Shown here: positions 8,708 to 18,999 of the stretch, piece after piece
Layout of the letters: the number at the start of each line of letters is the position of its first letter
Numbering within the stretch: position 1 is the stretch's first letter
NCBI RefSeq assembly: GCF_019331695.1
Contig: NZ_JAHBBI010000012.1
Location: forward strand, 1 to 64,000
Direction of reading: 5' to 3'
Length of the DNA: 64,000 bases
DNA from: Bifidobacterium pluvialisilvae
GTDB lineage: Bacteria; Actinomycetota; Actinomycetes; Actinomycetales; Bifidobacteriaceae
Position numbers and translations under genes: made by a program
Notes under the pieces: model-generated
Databases searched by the model: none
Seen by the model: the letters and a program-made list of their open reading frames with translations, nothing else
Told to the model about the DNA's origin: nothing

Positions 8708-11700
8708 ATGACCAACGAATTCTTCCTCAGCCGTCTTGCCGACCAGCCGCATGCGCTGGCCTTCGCCGGCCAGTCGACGCCGTGGCCGGTCGCGCTCGCC
8801 GACGAACTGCAGAACCCCGCCCTCGACGAGAAGCTGCGCGGACACGCGGCCGCCGCCCAGCGGCTGCTCACGCCCGTATCCGCCGAACTGCTCGCCACCA
8901 CGGGCCGTCCGGTCGACCTGTTCGGCTTCGAACCGAACCCGGCGCGGCTCGGCGCCGCGGCCGCCGCGCCCGCCAGCGTGCCCGGCATCGCGCTCGCCCA
9001 GCTCGGCGCGCTGCTCGACGCCGCCGACCTCGGCTACGACGTGGCCGGAGCGAAGCCCGTGGCCGTGCTCGGCCACTCGCAGGGCATCCTCGCCGTGCAC
9101 ATGGTCAAGGCCATCCAGAAGGCCGGATCCATCGACGCCGCGTTCGACGCCATCGACGAGATCCTCGCCATCGCCACGCTGATTGGCGTGGCCGGCACGC
9201 GCCAGGCCCGCAGCAGCGCGCTCGCCAGCCGCAGCGGCGAGGCCACGCCGATGCTCTCCGTCAAGGGCGCCACGCGCGAGCAGATCGACGCGCTCGTGGC
9301 CCGCGTGGTCAACCCGCGCGGCCCGATCGCCGTGGCCGTGACCAACTCCGGCAACCACTACGTGCTCTCCGGCTACCCGGAGGACCTCGCCTCCTTCGAG
9401 ATCGAGGCGGGCAAGGAGCATCGCCACCAGGCCGCGCTGCGCGAGGAGAAGGTGCGCGGCGGCCGCGTGTTCGCGCCCGTGCTCGAATACCTTGATGTGA
9501 CCCTGCCGTTCCACAGCCCGATCATGGCCGAGGGCGTGGAGCAGGCCGTGGAGTGGGCCGGCCGGTGCGGACTGGATACGGACCGCGCCCGTCTGCTCGC
9601 CGCCGAAGTGCTGCTCAACCACGTGGACTGGGCGGCCCGCGTGCGCGAGGCCTTGGAATCCACCGACCCGGGCAAACTGTGGGTCGTGGACTTCGGCCCC
9701 GGCACCGTGGTCGGCAAGCTGCTGAGCACCGTGGCCCAGGGCACCGGCGTCGGCGTGGTGGACGCCTCCACCGCGGACGCCCGCGCCGCGCTTTCGACTC
9801 TGGAGTCCGAGCCCGCCCGCACCCAGAACTGGACCCGCTATGCGCCGCGCGTGGTCGCCACCCCGGCCGGCCCGAAGGTGCGCACCGCGTTCAGCGACCT
9901 GACCGGCAAGCCCCCGGTGCTGCTCGCCGGCATGACCCCTACCACCGTGGAGCCGGAGATCGTGGCCGCGGCCGCGAACGCCGGATACTGGGCCGAGCTC
10001 GCCGGCGGCGGCCAGGTGACCGCCGAGGTGTTCGACCGTCACGTCGCCAAGCTCGAGGAGGAGCTCGAGGAGGGGCGCACCGTCGAGTTCAACGCCATGT
10101 TCATGGACCGCTACCTGTGGAACCTCCAGTTCGGCTCGCAGCGCATCGTGCCGAAGAAGCGCGCCTCGGGCACGCCGATCGACGGCGTGGTCGTCTCCGC
10201 CGGCATCCCCGAGCTCGACGAGGCCAAGGAGCTCATCGAGACGCTCAACGCCGACGGCTTCCCCTACGTGAGCTTCAAGCCCGGCACCGTCGACCAGATC
10301 CGCCAGGTCGTGCGCATCGCCAAGGCCGTGGCCCCCACCAAGATCCTCATCGAGGTCGAGGGTGGTGCGGCCGGCGGCCACCACAGCTGGGAGTCCCTGG
10401 ACGACCTGCTTATGAGCACCTACGCCGAAGTGCGCGAGCAGACGAACCTCGTGCTCGTGGTCGGCGGCGGCGCCGGCACGCCCGAGCGCGCGGCCGACTA
10501 CATCACCGGCCAGTGGTCCCGCGCCTACGACCTGCCGCTCATGCCGGTCGACGGCGTGCTCGTCGGCACCGCCGCCATGACCGCCAAGGAGGCGCACACC
10601 AGCCCGCAGGTCAAGCAGCTGCTCGTCGAGACCCCCGGCATCACCGACGCCGACAAGGATGACGACCCGTTCGCCCCGCTCGGCGAGAAGTGGGTGCCGT
10701 CCGGCAAGTCCGTCGGCGGCGTGGCCTCCGGCCTGAGCCACCTGCACGCCGACATCTACGAGGTGGAGAACTCCTCCGCCGTGTGCGGCCGCCTGCTCGT
10801 GCGCGTCATGAAGCACCCCGAGGAGCTTGACGAGCGCCGCGACGAGATCATCGCCGCGCTGAACAAGACCGCCAAGCCCTACTTCGGCGACCTCGAGACC
10901 ATGACCTACTACGCGTGGGCCAAGCGCTTCGCCGACCTTTCGTACCCGTGGGCCGACGAGACCTACGCCGACCGCTTCCTGCACCTGCTGCAGCGCATCG
11001 AGGCCCGTGTGCGCGATCAGGAGTCCGGCGAGTTCGAGTCGCTGTTCGCCGGCCGCGACGACGTGCTCGAACCGGCAGCCGCGCTGAAGAGGCTTAAGGA
11101 CGCCTACCCGCAGTCCGACGAGATCACCGTGGTGCCGAGCGACGTGGCATGGTTCCCCGTGCTCGTGCGCGAATACCCGAAGCCCATGCCGTTCGTGCCG
11201 GTCATCGACAACGACCTGCTGCGCTGGTGGGGCCAGGACCAGCTGTGGCAGTCCGAGGACCCGCGCTACTCCGCCGACTCCGTGCGTATCATCCCCGGCC
11301 CGATCTCCGTGGCCGCCATCACCACCGTGGACGAGCCGATCGCCAGCATCCTCGGCCGTTTCGAGGCCGCCATGGTCGAACGCGTCAACGAGGCTTCCGC
11401 CGACGTCGACGACGCTGCTGCCGACGATGCCGATGCCGCGTTCTCCACGCTCGGCGACTCGACCTCCGCCGAGGAGTTCATTCGCAAGAGCCCGAACATC
11501 TCCTGGGTCGGCCATCTCATGGCCAACCCCGCCTACGGCACCAAGGTCGGCGACGAATACTACGAGATCCGCAAGGTCGGCGAGGACGGCCCCGTCGAGA
11601 AGTTCGATCTCGACATCCATCTCGACACGTACTGGGACAACGATCCCGACGGCGGCAGGAGCAAGCACGCCGTGCGCGACATCGTCATCCCGCTCAACGT

Positions 11701-14700
11701 GAACGGCGACGAGACCGGCCTGTTCCCGGTCGTCGACCGCGAGCGCCTGCCCGAGCACGTGTACCGCATGCTGGCCGACACCGCCGGCATCGGCAACACC
11801 GCCATCACCGGCGACAAGCTCACCGCCATGCCCGAAATCGAGAAGGTCGCCGACACCGCGACGTATCCGTTCGGCCAGGCCCATGCGACGTACACGCTGA
11901 GCGCCAACCTCGGCTTCGACCACGAGGCCGCCACCGGCGGCGCGCTGCCGGCCAGCCTCGTGCCGTCGCGCATCGCGCCCGACGCGCTTGTCGGCCCCGC
12001 ATGGCCGGCCATCTACGCGGCGCTCGGCTCCGTGTACGTGCATGGCTTCCCGGTCATCGAGGGCCTGCTCAACGCCGTGCACCTCGACCATCTCATCCGT
12101 CTCGAGGTCACCGAGGACGAGCTGCTCGCCCACACCGGCGAGACCATCTCGCTGACCAGCTGGGCCGAGGACTACTTCGAGTCCGCGTCCGGCCGCGTCG
12201 TCACCATCCACGTGACCCACACTGCCGCCGACGGCACCGTGCTCGCCAACGAGACCGAGCGCTTCGCCATCCGCGGCCGCGCCTACTCCGACGCGCTGCC
12301 CGCCGAGGCGCCCGACTTCGGCGGCATCGACGCCGAGACGCTCGACACCCCGCGCCGTCTGCTGCGTCGCGTGAAGGTCGTCGCCCCCGGCGAGATGACC
12401 GCGTTCGCCCGCACCTCCGGCGACTTCAACCCCATCCACACGTCGAAGCGCGGCGCCGCCGTCAGCGGCCTCGCCGCCCCACTCGTGCACGGCATGTGGC
12501 TCTCCGCCACCGCCCAGCACGCCGTGCAGGCCGTCGACGACAAGGGCGCCCACTACGAGATCGCCGGCTGGACGTACAACATGTACGGCATGGTCCAGCT
12601 GAACGACGAGGTGGAGATATCCGTCGAACGCGTGGGCAAGGTGAGCCACGGCGGCATGGTGCTCGAGGTCACCAGCCGCATTGACGGCAACATTGTTTCA
12701 CGTGGAACGGCCATCGTGCGTGCGCCGAAGTCCGCGTTCGTCTACCCCGGCCAGGGCATCCAGAAGCAGGGCATGGTGCTCGACGAGCGCGCCAAGTCCG
12801 CCGCCGCCCGCGACGTGTGGGAGCGCGCCGACAGGCTCACCCGCGCCAAGCTCGGATTCTCGATCCTCGCCGTCGTGCGCGACAACCCGAAGGAGCTCAC
12901 CGCCAACGGCGTGACCTACCGCCACCCCGACGGCCTGCTCAACCTCACCCAGTTCACGCAGGTGGCGCTCGCCACCGTGGCGTTCGCCCAGACCGCGCGT
13001 CTGCGTGAGACCGGCAGCGACATCTGGCCCTCCTACTTCGCCGGCCACTCGCTCGGCGAGTACAACGCGCTTTCCGCGTTCGCCCAGGTGATTCCGCTTG
13101 AGACCGTGCTGGAGCTCGTGTTCCACCGCGGCTCGACCATGCACCACCTGATTCCGCGCGACGCCCAGGGACGCTCCAACTACCGTATGGGCGCGCTGCG
13201 TCCGAACCAGTTCGGCGTGGACGACGCGCACGTCAAGCAGTATGTGGAGTCCGTGGCCGAGAAGAGCGGCGAGTTCCTGCAGATCGTGAACTACAACCTC
13301 GCCGGCCAGCAGTACGCCATCGCCGGCACGATCGCCGGACTCAAGGCCCTGAAGGCCGACGCCGCCCGTCGCGTCGCCGAATACGGCGGCAAGCCGGCGT
13401 TCATGCTCGTGCCCGGCATCGACGTGCCGTTCCACTCCACGCTGCTGCGCAAGGGCGTTCCCGAGTTCCGCGACAAGCTCGACGCCCTGCTGCCCCGGCA
13501 CATCGACTACCGTGGACGCCTCGTCGGCCGGTACATTCCGAACCTCGTGGCCGCGCCGTTCGAGATGACCAAGGAGTTCGCGCGGAAGATCCTCGACGTC
13601 GTGCCGTCCGAACGCATCAAGGCCGCGTTGGACGACGACGCCGTATGGCAGTCCTATGCCGAGGATGACCAGAAGCTCGGCCGACTGCTGCTGACCGAAC
13701 TGCTCTCCTGGCAGTTCGCCTCCCCGGTGCGGTGGATCGAGACCCAGGCGCTGCTCTTCGGCGAGCAGGCCAAGGGCGGCCTCGGCGTGGAGGAGTATGT
13801 GGAGGTCGGTCTCGGCAACGCCCCGACGCTCGCGAACCTCGGTGCCAAGACCCTGCGTCTGCCCGACTTCAAGAACCGCAAGGTCACCGTCTACAACGTC
13901 GGTCGCGACGAGGGACGTGTGTATATGACGGATTCTGATTCGCTGGTTCCCGAGGAGGAACCCGTGGAGACTCCCGCCGCTTCGCTCCCGCAGGCGGGAG
14001 CTGGCGCGGCGAACGCCGCGACTGAGGGTGGTAATGCACCGTCTCAGCCCGCCGCCGCACCCACTGCCCCGGCCCCCGCCGCCGCGGCCGCTCCCGATTC
14101 CGCCGTCGACCAGCTCGGCTCCGCCGTCTCCGGCCCCGTCGAGGACCTGCCGTTCAAGGCATCCGACGCCATCGGCGTGCTCATGGCCTACTCCACCAAG
14201 ATCCGTCTCGACCAGATCGGCGAGAACGACACCACCGACACCCTCACCAACGGCGTCTCCTCCCGCCGCAACCAGCTGCTCATGGACATCAGCTCCGAGC
14301 TGGGCGTGGCCAGCGTGGACGGCGCCGCCGAAGCCACGCTGCCGCAGCTCGCGCAGATCGTGAACAAGGTGGCCCCGAACTACAAGCCGTTCGGCCCGGT
14401 GCTTTCCGACGCCATCCGCGACCGCATGCGCTCGCTGTTCGGCGCCGCCGGCGTCAAGCCCGCGCACATCCGCGAGCGCGTGACCGGCGTCTGGCAGCTT
14501 GGCGAGGGCTGGGTTGCCGCCGTCACCGCCGCATTGCTGCTCGACACCCGCGAGGGCGCCAGCTCCCGCGGCGACGACCTGGCCAAGCTGCCCACCGGCG
14601 CCGTGGCCAATGCGGCCGCCGCCGACAAGCTCATCGATGACGCGGTCGTGCTCGTCGGCCAGACCAAGGGCGTGGCCGTCTCCAAGCCGAACGCCGGTGG

Positions 14701-17700
14701 TTCCGCCGGCGGCGCCGTGGTCGATTCCGCCGCGCTCGACGCCTTCGCCGAAAAGGTGACCGGCGCCAACGGCGTGCTCGCCTCCACCGCCCGCTTCGTG
14801 CTGAACGAACTCGGTGTGGCCGCCCCCGTGGCCGAACCCGGCGAGGACGAGAACGCCGCCGTGGTCGAGGCCGTCGACGCCGAACTCGGTTCCGACTGGC
14901 CCAAGCAGGTCGAACCCCGCTTCGACGCCAACAAGGCCATCCTGTTCGACGACCGCTGGGCCTCCGCCCGCGAGGACCTCGCCCGCGCGTTCTACAACGG
15001 CGACGGTTCCGCGCTCGACGGCTCGTTCCGCGGCCTCGGCCAGGCCGTGGCCGACGAGGCCACATGGTTCGCCGATAGACTGGCCGACCATGCTGTCATC
15101 CTGAGCGAAGCCCGTCAGGGCGAAGTCGAAGGATCTGCCGGGAATGATGCCAAGTCCGCCTTCGCCCGCATCGCCAAGGAGGCCCTCGAACCGGCCTCCG
15201 ACGACGAGACCGCATCCCGCTTCGCGGGCGACGTGGCCGTCGTCACCGGTGTGGCGCCGCGTTCGATCGCCGCGCAGGTGGTCAACGGCCTGCTCGCCGG
15301 CGGCGCCACCGTCATCGCCACCTCGCACAGCTTCAAGCCGAGCGTGAAGGCCTGGGCCAAGCAGACCTACCGTGAGCACGCGGCCGGCGACGCGAAGCTG
15401 TGGCTCGTGCCCGCGAACCTCTCCAGCTACCGTGACGTCGACGCGCTCGTCGCATGGGTCGGCAACGTGCAGAAGAAGGTCAACGGCGCCACCACGACCA
15501 TCCTCAAGCCCGCCTACGAGCCGAGCCTGTTCTTCCCGTTCGCGGCCCCGCCGGTGCACGGCACCCTGGCCGACTCGGGCGAACTGTTCGAATCCCAGGC
15601 GCGCCTCATGCTCTGGGGCGTCGAACGTGCCATCGCCGGGCTGTCGAAGATCGGCGCCGACACCGACGTGCAGCACAAGCTGCACGTGGTGCTGCCCGGC
15701 TCGCCCAACCGCGGCATCTTCGGCGGCGACGGCGCCTACGGCGAGGTCAAGTCCGCCTTCGACGCCATCGTCAACCGCGCCCGTGCCGAAAAGACGTGGT
15801 CCGGCCGCGTCACGTTCGCCCATCCGAAGATCGGCTGGGTGCGCGGCACCGGCCTCATGGGCGGCAACGACCCGCTGGTCGCCGTCGTCGAACGCCACGG
15901 CATCCACACGTACTCCACCGCCGACATGGCCGTGAAGCTGCTCGACCTCGCCGACGCCAAGGCCCGCGCCAAGGCCGTCGAGGCCCCGCTCGACGTGGAC
16001 CTCACCGGCGGACTCGGCAACGAGCCCATCGACATCAAGGCCCTGCGCGCCGAGGCCCTCGCCGACGCCGCCGCGGATTCGCTCCCGCTGGCGGGAGCTG
16101 GCGCGGCGAACGCCGCGACTGAGGGTGGCAACGACACACCGGCCAAGGGCGCCGCCATCAAGGCCCTGCCCACGCCGCACGTGCCGCATCAGGCCCCGGT
16201 CGACCTCGCCGACTGGGCGAACGTCACCGCCAGGCCCGAGGACGAGATCGTCATCGTCTCCATCGGCGAACTCGGACCGTGGGGCTCCGGCCGCACGCGC
16301 TTCGAGGCCGAACTCGGCATCCACTCCGACGGCGAGGTCGACCTCTCCGCCGGTGCCGTGCTTGAACTCGCCTGGAACATGGGCCTGCTCACGTGGAACG
16401 ACAGCCCCAAGCCCGGCTGGTACGACACCGACGGCAACCTCGTGCCCGAGGAGGACATCGCCGAACGCTACCACGACGAGGTCGTGGCCCGCTCCGGCAT
16501 CCGCCCGTTCGAGGAAGGCATGGGCAGCGACTACAAGGACGGCGCCGACGAGGAGGAGGCCGAGGTCTACCTCGACCACGACGTCACCTTCTCCGTGCCC
16601 ACCAAAGACATCGCCGACGAATACGTCAAGCTCGACCCGAAGCACACGGACATCACGCCCGACGACGAATCCGGCGAGTGGAACGTCACCCGCCACGCCG
16701 GCTCCATGGTCCGCGTGCCGCGTCGCGCCACGATGAGCCGCACCGTCGGCGGCCAGTTCCCCAAGGGCTTCGACCCGCTCAAGTGGGGCATCCCCGCCTC
16801 GATGGTCGGCGACGTGGACGAGATCGCGCTGTGGAACATCGTCACCACGGTCGACGCCTACCTCTCCGCCGGCTTCACGCCCACCGAGATCCTGCAGTCC
16901 ATCCACCCGTCGCAGGTGGCCAGCACGCAGGGCACCGGCTTCGGCGGCATGGCCTCGATGCGCAAGCTCTACCTCGACCGCTTCCTCAACCACGAGATCC
17001 CGACCGACATCCTGCAGGAGGCCCTGCCGAACGTCGTCGCAGCCCACGTCATGCAGTCCTACATCGGCGGCTACGGCAACATGATCCAGCCGGTCTCCGC
17101 CTGCGCCACCGCCGCGGTGTCGTTGGAGGAGGGCGCCGACAAGATCGCGCTCGGCAAGGCCGACTTCGTCGTCACCGGCGCCATCGACGACATCGGCGTG
17201 GAATCGGTCATCGGCTTCGGCAACATGAACGCCACCGCCAACTCGCAGGAGATGTACGACAAGGGCATCGACGCGCGCTTCTTCAGCCGCGCCAACGACC
17301 GTCGCCGCGGCGGCTTCCTGGAATCCCAGGGCGGCGGCACGATCCTCCTCACCCGAGGCGACATCGCGCTGAAGCTCGGCCTGCCCGTCGCCGGCGTGGT
17401 CGGATTCATCCACAGCTACGCCGACGGCGCGCACACGTCCATCCCGGCACCCGGCCTGGGCGCGCTCGCCGCGGGTCTCGGCGGCAAGGACTCCAAGCTC
17501 GTGCACGATCTGGCGAAGCTCGGCGTCACGCCCGACGACATCGCCGTGGTCTCCAAGCACGACACGTCCACCAACGCCAACGATCCGAATGAGTCCGAGC
17601 TGCACAACACGCTGGCCCACGCCATCGGCCGCACCGATGGCAACCCGCTGTTCGTGATCTCGCAGAAGACCCTCACCGGCCATGCGAAGGGCGGCGCCTG

Positions 17701-18184
17701 CATCTTCCAGGTCAACGGCCTCACGCAGCTGTTCAACAGCGGCGTGATCCCGGCCAACGCCTCGCTCGACTGCGTGGACCCGAAGCTGCGTCGCGACGAC
17801 CACATGGTCTGGCTCACCAAGCCGCTGCACATCGGCAAGGTGAAGGCCGGTCTCGCCACCTCGCTCGGCTTCGGCCACGTCTCCGGCTTCGCGGCGATCG
17901 TGAACCCGGGCGCGTTCGAGGCGGCCGTGGCCAACACCGCCGGCGCCGCCGCGCTCGACGAATGGCGCAAGCGCGCCAACGCCCGCCTCGCCGCCGGCCA
18001 GCGCCGACTCGAGGAAGGCATGATGGGCCGCGCCGCGCTCTACGAGCCGATCGACAACCGCCGCTTCCGCGAGGACGGCACGAAGCTCGCCGACGGCGGC
18101 CGCTACAACGGCCACGAGGTCGAAAAGGCCATGCTCCTCGATCCGGACGCCCGTCTCGGCAAGTCCGGCTATTACGAGGCGTGA
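8708..18184 (+). CDS. fas: Type I fatty acid synthase (single polypeptide)
   Basis: A 3158-residue cytosolic megasynthase that makes long-chain acyl-CoAs. Domains in order: acetyltransferase (GHSQG near 122-126), NMN-binding enoyl reductase (starting near 400, PPVLLAGMTPTTVEPEI), MaoC-like dehydratase (DFNPIH near 1239), malonyl/palmitoyl transferase (GHSLGEY, Ser about 1448), carrier domain (GVSSRRNQLLMDISSELG near 1849, phosphopantetheine on a Ser), ketoreductase (VVTGVAPRSI near 2178) and ketosynthase (SACATAA, Cys about 2799; KHDTSTNANDP and KTLTGHAKGGA supply the histidines). No phosphopantetheinyl transferase domain is present; acpS at 32541 supplies it. ATG 8708 is preceded by AAGGAAC repeats. 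Three REP-like sequences lie in frame in linkers (13984, 15095, 16081), an unusual trait. Downstream of the carboxylase pair on the same strand. Confidence 0.95.
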   Translation: MTNEFFLSRLADQPHALAFAGQSTPWPVALADELQNPALDEKLRGHAAAAQRLLTPVSAELLATTGRPVDLFGFEPNPARLGAAAAAPASVPGIALAQLGALLDAADLGYDVAGAKPVAVLGHSQGILAVHMVKAIQKAGSIDAAFDAIDEILAIATLIGVAGTRQARSSALASRSGEATPMLSVKGATREQIDALVARVVNPRGPIAVAVTNSGNHYVLSGYPEDLASFEIEAGKEHRHQAALREEKVRGGRVFAPVLEYLDVTLPFHSPIMAEGVEQAVEWAGRCGLDTDRARLLAAEVLLNHVDWAARVREALESTDPGKLWVVDFGPGTVVGKLLSTVAQGTGVGVVDASTADARAALSTLESEPARTQNWTRYAPRVVATPAGPKVRTAFSDLTGKPPVLLAGMTPTTVEPEIVAAAANAGYWAELAGGGQVTAEVFDRHVAKLEEELEEGRTVEFNAMFMDRYLWNLQFGSQRIVPKKRASGTPIDGVVVSAGIPELDEAKELIETLNADGFPYVSFKPGTVDQIRQVVRIAKAVAPTKILIEVEGGAAGGHHSWESLDDLLMSTYAEVREQTNLVLVVGGGAGTPERAADYITGQWSRAYDLPLMPVDGVLVGTAAMTAKEAHTSPQVKQLLVETPGITDADKDDDPFAPLGEKWVPSGKSVGGVASGLSHLHADIYEVENSSAVCGRLLVRVMKHPEELDERRDEIIAALNKTAKPYFGDLETMTYYAWAKRFADLSYPWADETYADRFLHLLQRIEARVRDQESGEFESLFAGRDDVLEPAAALKRLKDAYPQSDEITVVPSDVAWFPVLVREYPKPMPFVPVIDNDLLRWWGQDQLWQSEDPRYSADSVRIIPGPISVAAITTVDEPIASILGRFEAAMVERVNEASADVDDAAADDADAAFSTLGDSTSAEEFIRKSPNISWVGHLMANPAYGTKVGDEYYEIRKVGEDGPVEKFDLDIHLDTYWDNDPDGGRSKHAVRDIVIPLNVNGDETGLFPVVDRERLPEHVYRMLADTAGIGNTAITGDKLTAMPEIEKVADTATYPFGQAHATYTLSANLGFDHEAATGGALPASLVPSRIAPDALVGPAWPAIYAALGSVYVHGFPVIEGLLNAVHLDHLIRLEVTEDELLAHTGETISLTSWAEDYFESASGRVVTIHVTHTAADGTVLANETERFAIRGRAYSDALPAEAPDFGGIDAETLDTPRRLLRRVKVVAPGEMTAFARTSGDFNPIHTSKRGAAVSGLAAPLVHGMWLSATAQHAVQAVDDKGAHYEIAGWTYNMYGMVQLNDEVEISVERVGKVSHGGMVLEVTSRIDGNIVSRGTAIVRAPKSAFVYPGQGIQKQGMVLDERAKSAAARDVWERADRLTRAKLGFSILAVVRDNPKELTANGVTYRHPDGLLNLTQFTQVALATVAFAQTARLRETGSDIWPSYFAGHSLGEYNALSAFAQVIPLETVLELVFHRGSTMHHLIPRDAQGRSNYRMGALRPNQFGVDDAHVKQYVESVAEKSGEFLQIVNYNLAGQQYAIAGTIAGLKALKADAARRVAEYGGKPAFMLVPGIDVPFHSTLLRKGVPEFRDKLDALLPRHIDYRGRLVGRYIPNLVAAPFEMTKEFARKILDVVPSERIKAALDDDAVWQSYAEDDQKLGRLLLTELLSWQFASPVRWIETQALLFGEQAKGGLGVEEYVEVGLGNAPTLANLGAKTLRLPDFKNRKVTVYNVGRDEGRVYMTDSDSLVPEEEPVETPAASLPQAGAGAANAATEGGNAPSQPAAAPTAPAPAAAAAPDSAVDQLGSAVSGPVEDLPFKASDAIGVLMAYSTKIRLDQIGENDTTDTLTNGVSSRRNQLLMDISSELGVASVDGAAEATLPQLAQIVNKVAPNYKPFGPVLSDAIRDRMRSLFGAAGVKPAHIRERVTGVWQLGEGWVAAVTAALLLDTREGASSRGDDLAKLPTGAVANAAAADKLIDDAVVLVGQTKGVAVSKPNAGGSAGGAVVDSAALDAFAEKVTGANGVLASTARFVLNELGVAAPVAEPGEDENAAVVEAVDAELGSDWPKQVEPRFDANKAILFDDRWASAREDLARAFYNGDGSALDGSFRGLGQAVADEATWFADRLADHAVILSEARQGEVEGSAGNDAKSAFARIAKEALEPASDDETASRFAGDVAVVTGVAPRSIAAQVVNGLLAGGATVIATSHSFKPSVKAWAKQTYREHAAGDAKLWLVPANLSSYRDVDALVAWVGNVQKKVNGATTTILKPAYEPSLFFPFAAPPVHGTLADSGELFESQARLMLWGVERAIAGLSKIGADTDVQHKLHVVLPGSPNRGIFGGDGAYGEVKSAFDAIVNRARAEKTWSGRVTFAHPKIGWVRGTGLMGGNDPLVAVVERHGIHTYSTADMAVKLLDLADAKARAKAVEAPLDVDLTGGLGNEPIDIKALRAEALADAAADSLPLAGAGAANAATEGGNDTPAKGAAIKALPTPHVPHQAPVDLADWANVTARPEDEIVIVSIGELGPWGSGRTRFEAELGIHSDGEVDLSAGAVLELAWNMGLLTWNDSPKPGWYDTDGNLVPEEDIAERYHDEVVARSGIRPFEEGMGSDYKDGADEEEAEVYLDHDVTFSVPTKDIADEYVKLDPKHTDITPDDESGEWNVTRHAGSMVRVPRRATMSRTVGGQFPKGFDPLKWGIPASMVGDVDEIALWNIVTTVDAYLSAGFTPTEILQSIHPSQVASTQGTGFGGMASMRKLYLDRFLNHEIPTDILQEALPNVVAAHVMQSYIGGYGNMIQPVSACATAAVSLEEGADKIALGKADFVVTGAIDDIGVESVIGFGNMNATANSQEMYDKGIDARFFSRANDRRRGGFLESQGGGTILLTRGDIALKLGLPVAGVVGFIHSYADGAHTSIPAPGLGALAAGLGGKDSKLVHDLAKLGVTPDDIAVVSKHDTSTNANDPNESELHNTLAHAIGRTDGNPLFVISQKTLTGHAKGGACIFQVNGLTQLFNSGVIPANASLDCVDPKLRRDDHMVWLTKPLHIGKVKAGLATSLGFGHVSGFAAIVNPGAFEAAVANTAGAAALDEWRKRANARLAAGQRRLEEGMMGRAALYEPIDNRRFREDGTKLADGGRYNGHEVEKAMLLDPDARLGKSGYYEA
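13984..14031 (+). repeat. REP-like element in frame inside fas (linker copy 1)
   Basis: Palindromic unit CTCCCGCAGGCGGGAG plus GCGGCGAACGCCGC, translated as LPQAGAGAANAATEGG between the transferase and carrier domains. Nearly identical to the copy at 16081. Confidence 0.85.
15095..15136 (+). repeat. REP-like element in frame inside fas (TCATCCTGAGC type)
   Basis: Matches the intergenic elements at 31771 and 60702 (TCATCCTGAGCGAAG ... GTCGAAGGATCT). Translated as VILSEARQGEVEGS, in the segment before the ketoreductase domain. Confidence 0.85.
16081..16128 (+). repeat. REP-like element in frame inside fas (linker copy 2)
   Basis: Second copy of the unit at 13984 (one base differs in the first hairpin loop), translated as LPLAGAGAANAATEGG, between the ketoreductase and ketosynthase domains. 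Confidence 0.85.
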
Positions 18185-18254
18185 TGCCTGACCGGGGTCG
18201 CGTCCGGATTCCGTGCGCGGCCTTGGCGGCCCCGGTCACACCCCCGGCTCCCTT

Positions 18255-18301
18255 GGCTCCCCTCTGGAGGGGAGCTGTCGGCGTAGCCGACTGAGGGGAG
18301 G
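18255..18301. repeat. REP-like element (CTCCCCTC type)
   Basis: Unit GGCTCCCCTCTGGAGGGGAG followed by a TCGGCGTAGCCGA stem and CTGAGGGGAG, 70 bases after the fas stop. It may also act as its terminator. The rest of 18302-18539 holds no gene; the promoter of the tRNA pair should lie in it. Confidence 0.75.
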
Positions 18302-18539
18302 CTGACCCGTCAAATAGCCTTCTCTGAATTCCCAATGGCTCCTTTCATCCCCGAAGGGAGCCGAGGGCGTTGCGCATATCGGGAAGGATATTGGATTGTG
18401 AAATCGTTCGCGGGCGTCGACTTGCGTGGGCCGCGTTCCCGTGCCATCATATTCAGGTTGCCTGAAGCGAGCAGACCGAGCAGGCCAAACAGGCCAGACG
18501 CGAACGAACTCGGCTTCCTGGTCGCGAAGGAAACAGACC

Positions 18540-18621
18540 GGCGGATTTCCCAAGCGGTCAAAGGGAGCTGACTGTAAATCAGCCGCTTCGTGCTTCAGTG
18601 GTTCGAATCCACTATCCGCCA
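18540..18621 (+). tRNA. tRNA-Tyr (anticodon GTA)
   Basis: The acceptor arms GGCGGAT and ATCCGCC pair (18540-18546 with 18614-18620). The anticodon arm CTGACT-GTA-AATCAG puts GTA at 18574-18576. The long variable arm and 82-base length fit tRNA-Tyr, and the T arm GGTTCGAATCC is present. CCA is not encoded. Confidence 0.95.
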
Positions 18622-18622
18622 C

Positions 18623-18694
<72 letters not shown>

Positions 18695-18742
18695 CTCCTA
18701 ATTTCTATTTCCCGTTTATCTCCCGTTTATGCGCCCTGCGGT

Positions 18743-18925
18743 ATGTGACTGGGTGCGTGTGGCTGTGACAGGGCACACCCGCACCCGGTCACGCTGTTGT
18801 ATAAACGTTGAAATTGCAACGTTTTTGAAGTTGCGTGACTCGGTGCACCCGCGCCCAGTCACGTTTTACCTACCAAACCCGCACCCGGTCACGTATTACG
18901 CACTGAACTTGCACCCGGTCACACT
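18743..18925. repeat. Inverted and direct copies of GCACCCGGTCAC around a small hairpin (family B)
   Basis: The motif GCACCCGGTCAC (or GCGCCCAGTCAC) occurs at about 18781, 18851, 18881 and 18911, the last three exactly 30 bp apart. Inverted forms (GTGACTGGGTGC, GTGACTCGGTGC) lie near 18745 and 18835. A perfect 8-bp stem palindrome AAACGTTG-AAATTG-CAACGTTT is at 18803-18824. The design resembles families A, C and D. No gene is visible between the tRNAs and hsdM. Confidence 0.65.
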
Positions 18926-18986
18926 TCCAACCCCGCACAACTCACCCCATCCAACCCACACCCCACCCACCAACCCGCCCATCCAC

Positions 18987-18992
18987 TATGCT
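18987..18992 (+). promoter_or_regulatory. -10 box of a leaderless hsdM promoter
   Basis: TATGCT lies 7 bases before ATG 19000 (TATGCTGGGAACCATG), leaving no room for a ribosome site, so the transcript probably starts at or next to the AUG. The same spacing and a near-identical GGGRACC linker precede hsdS. Confidence 0.5.
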
Positions 18993-18999
18993 GGGAACC

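Noticed and set aside
8639-18115. Very long antisense frames opposite fas (1336 and 1805 codons)
   Set aside because: Expected in GC-rich coding DNA where the reverse frame lacks stops; composition is Gly/Val/His-rich without any domain, while the plus strand has complete FAS domains.
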